Positions 7,562 to 17,683 of a DNA stretch of 64,000 nucleotides are shown here, in pieces (position 1 is the stretch's first letter; each line of letters starts with the position of its first letter). The stretch lies in the NCBI RefSeq assembly GCF_003612015.1, contig NZ_RARB01000005.1, positions 186,001 to 250,000 on the forward strand, in the 5' to 3' direction. This DNA comes from Pantoea piersonii (GTDB taxonomy: Bacteria > Pseudomonadota > Gammaproteobacteria > Enterobacterales > Enterobacteriaceae). The notes under the pieces were generated by a model. It saw only the letters and a list, made by a program, of their open reading frames with translations. It was not told the origin of the DNA and did no database searches. Both the position numbers and the translations under genes were made by a program.

Positions 7562-9358
7562 ATGGCTTACACGTTCGGTTTTACCCTTCAGGACTGGCAA
7601 CGCTGTTATCAGCAAGATCCGCACTCTATTTCTTCACTGCTGGCGGCACATCTTGACGCTATTGATCAGCAGGATAATGCCTGGATTTACCTCGCTACAC
7701 CTGAACAATTGCAGGCGCAAATCGAGCACTTACTGCCGAACTACCTGCGCAATCCGGCTGCACTGCCGCTGTTTGGCGTACCCTTTGCAGTAAAAGACAA
7801 TATTGATGTGGCAGGCTGGCCCACCACTGCAGCCTGTCCTGCTTTTGCCTATACCGCAGAAGAGGACGCCTTCGTCGTCGCGCAGCTGAAGGCAGCGGGT
7901 GCAGTCGTAATCGGTAAAACCAATCTGGATCAGTACGCAACAGGACTGGTCGGTACACGCTCTCCATTTGGTGAGGTAAGCAATACCTTTAATCCCGCCT
8001 ATGTCAGCGGTGGATCAAGCTCTGGTTCCGCCTCGGTGCTGGCGCGTGGGCTGGTCGGATTCTCTCTCGGCACCGATACTGCCGGTTCTGGCCGTGTGCC
8101 TGCTGGTTTCAATAACATTGTCGGTCTTAAGCCAACGAAAGGCTGGTTCTCTGCCAGGGGCGTGGTTCCCGCCTGTCGCCTGAACGACACAATTTCAGTG
8201 TTTGCCTTAACGGTAGAAGATGCCTTTACTGTCGCTACTGCCGCAGGCGGCTACGATGCCGATGACGCCTATTCACGCAATAACCCGCAAACTGCGCCCG
8301 CCAGTTTCAAAACAAAACCAGACTTTGGTATCCCGGCAACGCCGGAGTTTTTTGGTGACAAGCAGGCTGAAGCCGCCTGGTATAGCGCCCTCGAGCAGCT
8401 AAAGGCGAGCGGCGCTACGCTGCACCCTGTCGATTTTGCTCCCTTCCATCAGTTAGCTGAGCAGCTTTATTACGGTCCGTGGGTTGCCGAGCGCACCGTG
8501 GCGGTAGGCGAGATGATCAACCGCCCGGAAGAGATGGACCCAGTGGTGTACGGCATCGTCAGCAACGGCCTGAAATACACAGCAGTAGAGGCCTATCAGG
8601 CGGAATACCTGCGAGCCGAACTTACGCGTCAAATCCAGCAAACGATGGCGCAGTTTGATGCCGTGGTCGTGCCAACGTCTCCCACCATCCATACGCTGGA
8701 AGAGATGAAGCAGGAACCGGTCTACTACAACTCTCAGTTCGGCACCTACACCAACTTCACCAACCTTGCCGATCTCAGTGCGCTGGCATTGCCTGGCCCG
8801 TTTCGTGCCGATGGACTGCCTGCCGGGATCACGCTGATTGCGCCAGCCTGGCAGGATCGTGCTCTGGCCTGTTTTGGGCTGCGCTGGCAGCAGCAGATGG
8901 CATTCCCTCTGGGTGCGACTGGCAAACCACAGCCCACACAACCGGCCGCGTTACCCGATTCCAGCGATCATGTGCGTGTAGCGGTCGTAGGCGCACATCT
9001 CACCGGCATGCCGCTCAATTTCCAGCTTACCAGCCGTAACGCCGTTTTGGTCGAAGAGACATGTACGGCCAGCCATTACCGCCTGTTTGCCTTGCTCGAT
9101 GGCCCGATTAAGAAGCCTGGTCTGCTGCGCAGTGATAGCGGCGCGGCGATTACCGTAGAGCTATGGGATATCCCCCTGGCGCGTTTTGGCGAGTTCGTGG
9201 CGGAAATCCCGGCCCCGCTCGGCATTGGCTCACTCACGCTGGCAGATGGCCGCATTGTAAAAGGCTTTATCTGTGAGCCAGCGGCGCTGTCGCAAGCGCT
9301 GGAAATTACTGAGTCTGGCGGCTGGCGCAACTGGCTGGTCTCACAAGGGAGTAAATAA
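7562..9358 (+). CDS. atzF: Allophanate hydrolase
   Basis: 598 residues. It hydrolyses allophanate to ammonia and carbon dioxide, the second step of urea breakdown by the urea amidolyase route, in the cytoplasm. Residues 1 to about 460 form an amidase-signature domain with the Ser-cisSer-Lys triad: Lys78 (PFAVKDN), Ser152 in GGSSSGSA and Ser176 in TDTAGSGR, with the same 74- and 24-residue spacings as in known AtzF. The C-terminal part (about 480-598) is the allophanate-hydrolase extra domain. An in-frame ATG at 7526 lies inside a palindrome; I prefer the ATG at 7562, which gives the family N terminus. Two bases separate it from urea carboxylase. Confidence 0.93.
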   Translation: MAYTFGFTLQDWQRCYQQDPHSISSLLAAHLDAIDQQDNAWIYLATPEQLQAQIEHLLPNYLRNPAALPLFGVPFAVKDNIDVAGWPTTAACPAFAYTAEEDAFVVAQLKAAGAVVIGKTNLDQYATGLVGTRSPFGEVSNTFNPAYVSGGSSSGSASVLARGLVGFSLGTDTAGSGRVPAGFNNIVGLKPTKGWFSARGVVPACRLNDTISVFALTVEDAFTVATAAGGYDADDAYSRNNPQTAPASFKTKPDFGIPATPEFFGDKQAEAAWYSALEQLKASGATLHPVDFAPFHQLAEQLYYGPWVAERTVAVGEMINRPEEMDPVVYGIVSNGLKYTAVEAYQAEYLRAELTRQIQQTMAQFDAVVVPTSPTIHTLEEMKQEPVYYNSQFGTYTNFTNLADLSALALPGPFRADGLPAGITLIAPAWQDRALACFGLRWQQQMAFPLGATGKPQPTQPAALPDSSDHVRVAVVGAHLTGMPLNFQLTSRNAVLVEETCTASHYRLFALLDGPIKKPGLLRSDSGAAITVELWDIPLARFGEFVAEIPAPLGIGSLTLADGRIVKGFICEPAALSQALEITESGGWRNWLVSQGSK

Positions 9359-9360
9359 TC

Positions 9361-12300
9361 ATGTTCAGCACCGTTCTGATTGCTAATCGTGGTGAAATCG
9401 CCTGCCGCGCCATTCGTACCCTGAAGCGCCTCGGCGTGAAAAGCGTGGCCGTCTATTCTGATGTTGATCGCAACGCGCGCCACGTCAAAGAGGCTGATGT
9501 GGCGATCGCGCTCGAAGGGGAGAAAGCCAGCGACAGCTATCTGTGCATTGATAAGATCCTTGCCGCCGCTCAAGAGGCCGGTGCAGAAGCAATCTGGCCG
9601 GGCTACGGTTTCCTTTCTGAAAGCCAGTCTTTTGCCACCGCCTGTGAAGAAGCGGGTATCACCTTTGTTGGTCCAACAGCCCAGCAGATAGGTGAATTCG
9701 GTTTGAAACACCGCGCCCGCGAACTGGCCGCCAGCGCTGGCGTACCCATGACGCCGGGCACACCGCTGCTGACTTCATTAGAAGAGGCGATTAACGCAGC
9801 AGAAATTATCGGCTACCCGGTGATGCTGAAAAGCACAGCAGGCGGCGGGGGAATTGGTTTGAACCGCTGTGCGGACGAAGACGCACTGCGCAACGCATGG
9901 GAAAGCGTGCGCCGTCTGGGCGAGCAGTTCTTTAGCGATGCCGGCGTATTCCTTGAGCGCTGTATTGATCGCGCCCGTCACGTTGAAGTGCAGATTTTCG
10001 GCGATGGCCGTGGCAAGGTGGTCGCCCTGGGCGAGCGTGACTGCTCGCTACAGCGCCGTAACCAAAAAGTGGTGGAAGAAACCCCTGCGCCCAATCTTCC
10101 GGCGGCCACGCGTGCAGCGCTGCTGGCTTCCGCTGTACGTCTCGGCGAACGGGTCGGCTACCGCAGCGCAGGCACCGTTGAATATATTTATGATGCTGAA
10201 CAGGACAGGTTCTATTTTCTCGAAGTAAACACCCGCCTGCAGGTAGAACATCCGGTGACAGAATGCGTGACCGGTCTCGACTTGGTTGAATGCATGCTCC
10301 AGGTCGCGGCGGGTGATGCCATTGACTGGACGCGCCTGCAAAAAGCCCCAAATGGCGCATCTATTGAAGTTCGTATCTATGCCGAAGATCCGCTGAAAAA
10401 TTTTCAGCCGAGTCCTGGCGTATTGACTAACGTTACGTTCCCCGATGACGTACGCATTGATAGCTGGATCGACACCGGTACCGAGGTCTCTGCATTTTAC
10501 GATCCGATGATCGCCAAAGTGATTGTTCATGCCGACACGCGTGAAGCTGCCCTGAAGAAGATGCAACAGGCGCTGGGTGCCACGCAGCTGCACGGTATCG
10601 CCACTAACCTTGACTACCTCCGCCAGGTTGTCGCCACTGAGGCCTTTCACACAGGCGATGTCTGGACGCGTTTCCTCGACAGCTTCACCCCCTCCGCCAG
10701 CGTGATTGAGGTGCTGAAACCAGGGACTTTCAGCACTATTCAGGATTTCCCTGGCCGTCTCGGCTACTGGGATATTGGCGTACCGCCTTCCGGCCCGATG
10801 GATGATTTAGCCTTCCGCCTTGCCAACCGCATTGTCGGTAACCACGAAAGCGCTGCCGGTCTGGAGTTAACTTTGCAGGGACCAACGCTGCGCTTCCATA
10901 GCGACGCCGTAATTGCCCTCACTGGCGCGGATTGCCCTGCCGACCTGGATGGGGAAAGCATACATTACTGGCAGCCAGTTACAGTCAAAGCTGGTCAGAC
11001 GCTGACGTTAGGCCGCGCACGGAGTGGCTGTCGCACCTATTTAGCCGTGCGTAACGGCTTTGACGTGCCAGAATACCTCGGCAGCCGCTCAACCTTTTCA
11101 CTTGGCCAGTTTGGTGGCCATGCCGGGCGCACTTTACGTGTAGCCGACATGTTGCCGATCTCCCAGCCGCAGCTGCCTGCCTGCACCACGCCTGCGCCGG
11201 TCAGCGAACCGCAGGCGCTCGATGATGCGCTGGTTCCCCATTACGGCACAGTATGGCGCATCGGGGTAGTGTACGGACCACATGGCGCGCCGGATTTCTT
11301 TACACAGGCCGCTATCGATGAGTTTTTTTCCAGCGACTGGCAGGTGCATTACAACTCGAACCGACTTGGCGTACGTTTAGTCGGGCCTAAGCCTGGCTGG
11401 GCGCGCGCCGATGGTGGCGAAGCCGGGCTGCATCCCTCCAATGTACACGACTGCGAATATGCGATTGGGGCAGTGAACTTTACCGGCGATTTTCCGGTGA
11501 TCCTGACACATGATGGCCCAAGCCTTGGCGGTTTCGTCTGTCCGGTGACCATTGCTAAAGCCGAACTGTGGAAAGTCGGTCAGGTGAAGCCAGGCGACCG
11601 CATCCGTTTCCATCCCATCAGTGTTGAAGAAGCGGTGGCGCTGGAGAAAGCGCAGACGCACAGCGTGGAGACCCTGCGCAGCACCCACGTACCGGCTTTT
11701 GAAGTGCCGTCGCTGACCGCAAGCCCCACTGGCGCTGCCGCCTTACTGGCCGCCTTACCGGCTACTGCCACCACGCCTGCCGTCGTTTACCGCCAGGCCG
11801 GTGACAAATATGTGCTGATTGAATATGGCGATAACGTATTGGATCTGGCGCTGCGTCTGCGTGTGCATCTCCTGATGAATGCGCTGCGCGCGCGTGCGGT
11901 TCCGGGTGTTGAGGAGTTAGCGCCTGGCGTGCGCTCGTTGCAGGTACGCTATGACAGCCTGCACCTCAGCCAGCAACAGTTAATGCGCTTGCTGCTGGAG
12001 CTGGAGGCGGGGCTGGGCGATGTCAGTGAGCTGAAAGTATCGTCACGCATTGTCTGGATGCCGATGGCATTTGAGGACAGCGCCACGCTCGGCGCGGTGC
12101 AACGCTACAAAGAAACCGTACGCGAAAGCGCGCCATGGTTACCAAACAACGTTGATTTTATTCAGCGTATCAACGGGCTGGAGAGCCGCGAAGCCGTACG
12201 GGATACCCTTTTCGATGCCAGCTACCTGATCCTCGGCCTGGGTGATGTTTATCTTGGCGCACCATGCGCGGTGCCGGTCGATCCCCGCCATCGCCTGCTC

Positions 12301-12990
12301 AGTTCTAAATACAGTCCGGCGCGAACCTTCACAGCGGAAGGGACCGTGGGCATCGGCGGCATGTACATGTGCATCTATGGTATGGACTCACCGGGCGGTT
12401 ATCAGCTGGTCGGCCGTACGCTGCCTATCTGGAATAAATTCCTCAAAAACGATCAGTTCCTGGCAGACGAGCCCTGGCTGCTGCGCTTCTTCGATCAGGT
12501 ACGTTTCTATCCGGTTAGCGAAGAAGAGCTCACACAGCTGCGCGACGACTTCCGTGAAGGGCGTGCAGCGATACGCATTGAAGAAACGATATTCGACTTC
12601 GCCGCACATCAGCAATTTCTCACCGAGCATGCCGACTCAATTGCTGCCTTTCGACAGCGCCAGGCCGCTGCGTTTGAGCAGGAAGTCACGCTTTGGGCAC
12701 AGGAAGAGGAGAGTACGCCACCTTCCGCTACAGAGACGCTGGTGGCTGTTGAAGAGGATGAAGGTGCGCAGGGAGTGTGCGCTGACATGAACGGCAACAT
12801 CTGGAAAGTGCTGGTTCAGCCGGGCGATACGGTGGAAGCGGGGCAGACGCTGATCATCGTGGAAGCCATGAAAATGGAACTGGCAATTGTCGCGCCTCAA
12901 GCCGGCACAGTAAAACGCATCGCCTGTCAGGCCGGACGTCCAGTCAGCCCGGGCGACACCTTGCTGTGGCTGGAACAGGGGGGGGCATGA
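9361..12990 (+). CDS. uca: Urea carboxylase (biotin-dependent)
   Basis: 1209 residues. It carboxylates urea to allophanate using ATP and bicarbonate. Domain order: biotin carboxylase (about 1-450, starting VLIANRGEIACRAIRTLK, with ATP-grasp KSTAGGGGIGL), then the carboxyltransferase halves related to KipA (about 465-790, VLKPGTFSTIQDFPGRLGYW) and KipI (about 800-1040), and a biotinyl domain with EAMKM placing the biotinylated lysine at residue 1171. All regions are intact. Some members of this family act on guanidine; here the neighbouring Urt urea importer and the lack of the usual guanidine-linked partner genes argue for urea. Confidence 0.92.
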   Translation: MFSTVLIANRGEIACRAIRTLKRLGVKSVAVYSDVDRNARHVKEADVAIALEGEKASDSYLCIDKILAAAQEAGAEAIWPGYGFLSESQSFATACEEAGITFVGPTAQQIGEFGLKHRARELAASAGVPMTPGTPLLTSLEEAINAAEIIGYPVMLKSTAGGGGIGLNRCADEDALRNAWESVRRLGEQFFSDAGVFLERCIDRARHVEVQIFGDGRGKVVALGERDCSLQRRNQKVVEETPAPNLPAATRAALLASAVRLGERVGYRSAGTVEYIYDAEQDRFYFLEVNTRLQVEHPVTECVTGLDLVECMLQVAAGDAIDWTRLQKAPNGASIEVRIYAEDPLKNFQPSPGVLTNVTFPDDVRIDSWIDTGTEVSAFYDPMIAKVIVHADTREAALKKMQQALGATQLHGIATNLDYLRQVVATEAFHTGDVWTRFLDSFTPSASVIEVLKPGTFSTIQDFPGRLGYWDIGVPPSGPMDDLAFRLANRIVGNHESAAGLELTLQGPTLRFHSDAVIALTGADCPADLDGESIHYWQPVTVKAGQTLTLGRARSGCRTYLAVRNGFDVPEYLGSRSTFSLGQFGGHAGRTLRVADMLPISQPQLPACTTPAPVSEPQALDDALVPHYGTVWRIGVVYGPHGAPDFFTQAAIDEFFSSDWQVHYNSNRLGVRLVGPKPGWARADGGEAGLHPSNVHDCEYAIGAVNFTGDFPVILTHDGPSLGGFVCPVTIAKAELWKVGQVKPGDRIRFHPISVEEAVALEKAQTHSVETLRSTHVPAFEVPSLTASPTGAAALLAALPATATTPAVVYRQAGDKYVLIEYGDNVLDLALRLRVHLLMNALRARAVPGVEELAPGVRSLQVRYDSLHLSQQQLMRLLLELEAGLGDVSELKVSSRIVWMPMAFEDSATLGAVQRYKETVRESAPWLPNNVDFIQRINGLESREAVRDTLFDASYLILGLGDVYLGAPCAVPVDPRHRLLSSKYSPARTFTAEGTVGIGGMYMCIYGMDSPGGYQLVGRTLPIWNKFLKNDQFLADEPWLLRFFDQVRFYPVSEEELTQLRDDFREGRAAIRIEETIFDFAAHQQFLTEHADSIAAFRQRQAAAFEQEVTLWAQEEESTPPSATETLVAVEEDEGAQGVCADMNGNIWKVLVQPGDTVEAGQTLIIVEAMKMELAIVAPQAGTVKRIACQAGRPVSPGDTLLWLEQGGA

Positions 12991-13685
12991 AGCAGGGCCC
13001 ACGTAGCAGAAACCGTCCGGAAGCACTGGCGGAAAAGGTTTACCAGGCGCTGAAACAGGACATTTTTGCGTTCCGTTTAATGCCGGGCGATCGCTTCAGT
13101 GAAAACGAGATCGCCGAGCGGATGGAGGTGAGCCGCACGCCTGTACGCCAGGCGCTCTTCTGGCTGGAGCGAGAAAACTATGTGGAAGTGTGGTTCCGCA
13201 GTGGCTGGCAGGTGAAGCCGTTTGACTTCGAATATTTTGAGGAACTGTACGACTTGCGCACCGTACTGGAGCGGGAAGCGGTACGCCGTCTGTGCGCACT
13301 GCCACCGAGTGCCTGTGCCGAAGTGCTTGCCGCCTTGAAAACGTTCTGGATTGACGCGCTACGGCTGGAAGATGGCCAGGCGGTGTCGGCACAGGACGAA
13401 GCATTTCACATAGCGCTGGTAACGGCCGCTGGCAATCAGGAAATGGCGCGTATCCACACAGAGTTAACTGAAAAGATCCGCATTATCCGCCGTCTCGACT
13501 TTACGCGTGACGATCGTATCGATGCGACCTACCGGGAACATGCTCAAATTTTACAGGCAGTTTTCCAGCAACAGACTGAGGAGGCGCAGCGCATTTTAAC
13601 CAGTCACATTGCCGTAAGTAAGGCAGAGGTCAGAAAGATCACATTGCATATGTTGCAGCAGGCCCGACTTCAACCTGTTGAATAA
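12987..13685 (+). CDS. GntR-family (FadR/FCD-type) regulator of the urea operon
   Basis: 232 residues. The winged helix-turn-helix covers about residues 10-75 (EKVYQALKQDIFAF, then SENEIAERMEVSRTPVRQAL); the C-terminal FCD ligand domain has the metal-ligand type residues in DEAFHIALVTAAGN. The ATG at 12987 overlaps the stop of urea carboxylase (ATGA). Lying inside the operon it presumably senses urea, allophanate or a nitrogen signal and binds the palindrome at 7525-7560. The ORF is open seven codons further upstream, but the overlap start is the better choice. Confidence 0.88.
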   Translation: MKQGPRSRNRPEALAEKVYQALKQDIFAFRLMPGDRFSENEIAERMEVSRTPVRQALFWLERENYVEVWFRSGWQVKPFDFEYFEELYDLRTVLEREAVRRLCALPPSACAEVLAALKTFWIDALRLEDGQAVSAQDEAFHIALVTAAGNQEMARIHTELTEKIRIIRRLDFTRDDRIDATYREHAQILQAVFQQQTEEAQRILTSHIAVSKAEVRKITLHMLQQARLQPVE

Positions 13686-13713
13686 AAAAATCAATACACT
13701 TAGGGAGTTAATA

Positions 13714-14982
13714 ATGGAAAGACGTTCGTTGCTTAAAGCTTTAGCGCTCTCTGCTACCCTGGCCACTCTTGGCTTTACCTTTGGCGCGCAGGCTGCCGAC
13801 ACCATCAAAGTGGGCATTTTGTCTTCGCTGTCCGGCACCATGGCGATCTCGGAGACACCGCTGAAAGATGTGGCTTTAATGACCATTGATGAGATCAATG
13901 CTAAAGGCGGTGTCCTGGGCAAAAAGCTGGAACCGGTAGTGGTCGATCCGGCCTCTAACTGGCCACTGTTTGCTGAAAAAGCCCGCCAGTTACTTACGCA
14001 GGATAAAGTCGCCGCGGTGTTTGGCTGCTGGACATCAGTTTCACGCAAGTCGGTGTTGCCAGTGTTTGAAGAGCTAAACGGACTGCTGTTCTATCCGGTG
14101 CAGTATGAGGGTGAAGAGATGTCGCCCAATGTGTTTTATACCGGCGCCGCGCCAAACCAACAGGCGATCCCGGCGGTGCAGTATCTGATGAGCGAAGAGG
14201 GTGGCAGCGCGAAACGTTTCTTCTTGCTCGGGACTGATTATGTCTACCCACGCACCACCAATAAGATCCTGCGTGCCTTCCTGCATACCAAAGGGGTTCA
14301 GGATAAAGATATTGAAGAAGTCTATACACCGTTTGGGTACAGCGATTACCAGACTATCGTGTCCAACATCAGGAAATTCTCAGCCGGTGGTAAAACTGCG
14401 GTGATCTCCACCATCAACGGAGACTCCAACGTTCCTTTCTATAAAGAGCTGGCCAACCAGGGCATTAAAGCTACCGACATTCCGGTGATCGCTTTCTCGG
14501 TAGGTGAAGAAGAGCTGCGCGGTATAGACACCAAACCACTGGTTGGTCAGCTAGCGGCATGGAACTACTTTGAATCAATCGATAATCCAGCGAATACCCA
14601 GTTCGTTGCTGACTATCGCGCCTATGCCAAAGCACATAACCTGCCGAACGCAGGGACGGTGGTGACCAACGACCCGATGGAGGCGACCTATGTAGGGCTG
14701 CATATGTGGGCACAGGCAGTTGAGAAGGCGGGCACGACCGATGTGAATAAAGTGCGGGCGGCGATGGCCGGACAAACCTTCAATGCGCCAGATGGCTTCA
14801 CGCTGACCATGGATAAGGTCAATCACCACCTGCATAAGCCGGTAATGATTGGTGAAGTGCAAGAGAACGGCCAGTTCAATGTGGTGTGGCAGACCGAACA
14901 GCCAGTACGCGCTCAGCCGTGGAGCCCGTACATCGCCGGTAATGATAAGAAGCCTGATTATCCGGTGAAGACGTCGAATTAA
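13714..14982 (+). CDS. urtA: Urea ABC transporter substrate-binding protein
   Basis: 422 residues of the UrtA/AmiC branch of the branched-chain amino-acid binding-protein fold. The N terminus MERRSLLKALALSATLATLG has a twin-arginine-like RRSLLK before the hydrophobic stretch, so Tat export is possible, as for many UrtA proteins. The mature part starts near ADTIKVGILSSLSGT and carries CWTSVSRKSVLPVFEELNGL and YEGEE, typical of UrtA. The start ATG at 13714 follows a GGGAG site; twelve in-frame codons upstream overlap the gntR end. It delivers urea to UrtBC. Confidence 0.93.
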   Translation: MERRSLLKALALSATLATLGFTFGAQAADTIKVGILSSLSGTMAISETPLKDVALMTIDEINAKGGVLGKKLEPVVVDPASNWPLFAEKARQLLTQDKVAAVFGCWTSVSRKSVLPVFEELNGLLFYPVQYEGEEMSPNVFYTGAAPNQQAIPAVQYLMSEEGGSAKRFFLLGTDYVYPRTTNKILRAFLHTKGVQDKDIEEVYTPFGYSDYQTIVSNIRKFSAGGKTAVISTINGDSNVPFYKELANQGIKATDIPVIAFSVGEEELRGIDTKPLVGQLAAWNYFESIDNPANTQFVADYRAYAKAHNLPNAGTVVTNDPMEATYVGLHMWAQAVEKAGTTDVNKVRAAMAGQTFNAPDGFTLTMDKVNHHLHKPVMIGEVQENGQFNVVWQTEQPVRAQPWSPYIAGNDKKPDYPVKTSN

Positions 14983-14988
14983 AATGAT

Positions 14989-15010
14989 GCCCCTCAGGAT
15001 CCTGAGGGGC
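14989..15010. promoter_or_regulatory. Strong hairpin between urtA and urtB
   Basis: GCCCCTCAGGA / TCCTGAGGGGC is a perfect 22-base dyad seven bases past the urtA stop. No T run follows, so it is probably not a full terminator. Hairpins at this position commonly protect binding-protein mRNA and lower expression of the downstream permease genes. Confidence 0.7.
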
Positions 15011-15038
15011 ACTGAGCCATACACAGAAGGCCGCAATA

Positions 15039-16607
15039 ATGAATTTTAAACGCTACATCTGTTGTTTGCTGCTCCTGCTCCTTCCCTGGCTTACTCACGC
15101 TGGCGATGGCGCTGATTTCGCCGCCGCCAGCCGCACGCAGCAGGCAACGTTACTGCTACAGTGGGCCGCTGCGCCTCAGACCAGCCGCTTGCCGCTGTTA
15201 CAGGCGCTGCGTAAAGAAAGCGTAGTAATTGACCAGAACAAGCAGCCGTTCAGCAAACAAGACGGCAGGCTTATTCCGCTGGACAGCGCTCTGCAACCCA
15301 GCGGCGGCACACAAAAGCTGTTTATGAATAACCGGCTGCGTCTCCTGATTGCCAGCGCTCTGGCCGCACACCAGTTGGTGAGTGACGATCCTGTAATCCG
15401 ATTAAGTGCCGCACAGCAGCTACAGAATGACGGTGCTGCCGATCAGCTGCCGCTGATTGAACAACGCCTTGCAGTAGAAAAAGACCCGCAGGTGCATAGG
15501 GCGCTGGTCATGGCGGCCGCTAGCCTGCAACTTGCCAGCCCCGATGCGACAGTGCGTCTCAAAGCCGTTACGCTGCTTGGCGAATCTACCGATCCCACTA
15601 TGCAGGCCAGCCTTAATCGTTTAACCCAGACAAGCAACGAACCTGACGCCAGGGTGCGCGCCGCTGCCGCTGACAGTCTGCAACAAATCAGGCACCGACT
15701 GATGTGGGGTGACCTGTTTGGTCAGGCTTTTACCGGCCTCTCACTGGGTTCCATTCTGCTGCTGGCCGCGCTCGGTCTGGCCATCACCTACGGTCTGCTC
15801 GGCGTGATCAATATGGCGCACGGCGAAATGTTAATGCTGGGGGCTTACGCCACCTGGTTTGTCCAGAATCTGTTCCAGCAGTTCGCACCTGAGTGGCTGG
15901 CGTGGTATCCACTGCTGGCGCTTCCGGTGGCGTTTACTGTGACCGCCGGGATGGGCATGCTGCTGGAGCGCACCATTATCCGGCATCTGTATGGTCGTCC
16001 ACTGGAAACGCTGCTCGCCACCTGGGGTATCAGCCTGATGCTGATCCAGCTGGTGCGTATGCTGTTTGGCGCGCAAAACCTTGAGGTAGCCAACCCAGGC
16101 TGGCTCTCTGGCGGGCTTCAGGTGCTACCCAACCTGGTGCTGCCGTATAACCGTATTGCGGTGATCCTGTTTGTGTTCGCTGTACTGGCGCTCACCTGGC
16201 TGCTGTTGAATAAAACGCGCCTGGGCCTCAATGTCCGGGCCGTAACGCAAAACCGGGCGATGGCGGATTGCTGCGGCGTCCCGACCGGACGCATTGATAT
16301 GCTGGCATTTGGCCTCGGTTCAGGAATTGCCGGGCTTGGCGGCGTGGCACTGTCACAGCTTGGTAATGTGGGGCCTGAACTCGGCCAGGGCTACATCATC
16401 GACTCTTTCCTTGTGGTGGTTCTGGGTGGCGTAGGGCAACTGGCGGGCACCGTGGTAGCAGCCTTTGGGCTGGGCATTCTTAACAAAATACTGGAGCCAC
16501 AGATTGGCGCGGTACTGGGAAAGATCCTCATCCTTGTGTTGATTGTGCTGTTTATTCAGAAACGTCCACAGGGCCTGTTTGCCTTCAAAGGGAGGGTAAC
16601 TGACTGA
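15039..16607 (+). CDS. urtB: Urea ABC transporter permease UrtB
   Basis: 522 residues. A signal-like first helix (MNFKRYICCLLLLLLPWLTHA) is followed by about 200 residues with HEAT-like, alanine-rich helices outside the membrane, then the LivH-type permease (from about residue 230, LFGQAFTGLSLGSILLLAALG). The long N-terminal extension is normal for UrtB and absent from LivH. The loop DSFLVVVLGGVGQLAGTV near the C terminus is the conserved ATPase-contact region. It overlaps urtC by one base and forms the channel with UrtC. Confidence 0.92.
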   Translation: MNFKRYICCLLLLLLPWLTHAGDGADFAAASRTQQATLLLQWAAAPQTSRLPLLQALRKESVVIDQNKQPFSKQDGRLIPLDSALQPSGGTQKLFMNNRLRLLIASALAAHQLVSDDPVIRLSAAQQLQNDGAADQLPLIEQRLAVEKDPQVHRALVMAAASLQLASPDATVRLKAVTLLGESTDPTMQASLNRLTQTSNEPDARVRAAAADSLQQIRHRLMWGDLFGQAFTGLSLGSILLLAALGLAITYGLLGVINMAHGEMLMLGAYATWFVQNLFQQFAPEWLAWYPLLALPVAFTVTAGMGMLLERTIIRHLYGRPLETLLATWGISLMLIQLVRMLFGAQNLEVANPGWLSGGLQVLPNLVLPYNRIAVILFVFAVLALTWLLLNKTRLGLNVRAVTQNRAMADCCGVPTGRIDMLAFGLGSGIAGLGGVALSQLGNVGPELGQGYIIDSFLVVVLGGVGQLAGTVVAAFGLGILNKILEPQIGAVLGKILILVLIVLFIQKRPQGLFAFKGRVTD

Positions 16608-17683
16608 TGAGCCAACCCATAACCTTAACGCTGGCGCGTAAAATACCGCGCCTGAGCATCAGCCTTGGCGCAGCCTTCACCGTCCTGCTGCTGGCGCTGC
16701 CATTCTGCGCACTGTTACCCGCCGCGCATCCGCTGGCTATTTCAACCTATACGCTGACGTTGTTCGGCAAAATACTGTGCTATGCGGTTGTTGCCGTGGC
16801 GCTGGATTTAGTGTGGGGTTACGCCGGCTTACTGTCGCTCGGACATGGTCTGTTTTTCGCGCTGGGTGGCTATGGCATGGGCATGTACCTTATGCGTCAG
16901 GCTTCGGGCGAGGGCTTACCCGCTTTTATGTCCTTTTTGTCATGGAGCGAGCTGCCGTGGTTCTGGGCAGGTACTCAGCATTTTGCCTGGGCACTGTGTC
17001 TGATCATCCTTGTGCCTGGCGTGCTGGCACTGGTGTTTGGCTTCTTTGCCTTCCGCTCGAAAATCAAAGGGGTGTACTTCTCGATCATGACGCAGGCGCT
17101 GACTTATGCGGGCATGCTGTTGTTCTTTCGCAATGAAACCGGCTTTGGCGGCAATAATGGCTTTACCGGTTTCACAACCTTGCTCGGCTTTAATGTCACC
17201 GCCACCAGCACACGCATTGGGCTGTTTATCGCCACGCTGTTGCTGTTGTTGTTCAGCCTCGGTATTGGCTTTGCCCTGGCGCGCAGCAAGTTCGGCCGCG
17301 TGCTGACAGCGGTACGTGATGCAGAAAACCGGCTGATGTTTATAGGCTATGACCCCAGAGGATTCAAACTTTTTGTCTGGACACTCTCTGCGGTGTTATG
17401 TGGGCTGGCTGGCGCGCTCTATGTACCGCAGGTCGGCATCATCAACCCCAGCGAAATGTCGCCGACCAACTCTATTGAAGCGGCCATCTGGGTTGCGCTC
17501 GGTGGCCGCGGCACGCTGATTGGTCCGCTGTTGGGTGCGGCGATAGTGAACGGTGCTAAGAGCTGGTTCACCGTGGCTTTCCCGGAGTTCTGGCTGTTCT
17601 TCCTTGGCCTGATGTTTATCCTTGTCACGTTGTTCCTGCCGCGTGGGGTAATTGGCCTGCTGCGTCGGAGGCGTAATGACTGA
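16607..17683 (+). CDS. urtC: Urea ABC transporter permease UrtC
   Basis: 358 residues with about eight to ten hydrophobic segments, of the LivM class. LDLVWGYAGLLSLGHGLFFALGGYG (start about residue 64) is the LivM/UrtC hallmark, and WVALGGRGTLIGPLLGA near residue 300 is the coupling loop. The start ATG follows the urtB stop with TGATG overlap, indicating coupled translation. The last codons overlap the start of urtD. Confidence 0.92.
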   Translation: MSQPITLTLARKIPRLSISLGAAFTVLLLALPFCALLPAAHPLAISTYTLTLFGKILCYAVVAVALDLVWGYAGLLSLGHGLFFALGGYGMGMYLMRQASGEGLPAFMSFLSWSELPWFWAGTQHFAWALCLIILVPGVLALVFGFFAFRSKIKGVYFSIMTQALTYAGMLLFFRNETGFGGNNGFTGFTTLLGFNVTATSTRIGLFIATLLLLLFSLGIGFALARSKFGRVLTAVRDAENRLMFIGYDPRGFKLFVWTLSAVLCGLAGALYVPQVGIINPSEMSPTNSIEAAIWVALGGRGTLIGPLLGAAIVNGAKSWFTVAFPEFWLFFLGLMFILVTLFLPRGVIGLLRRRRND

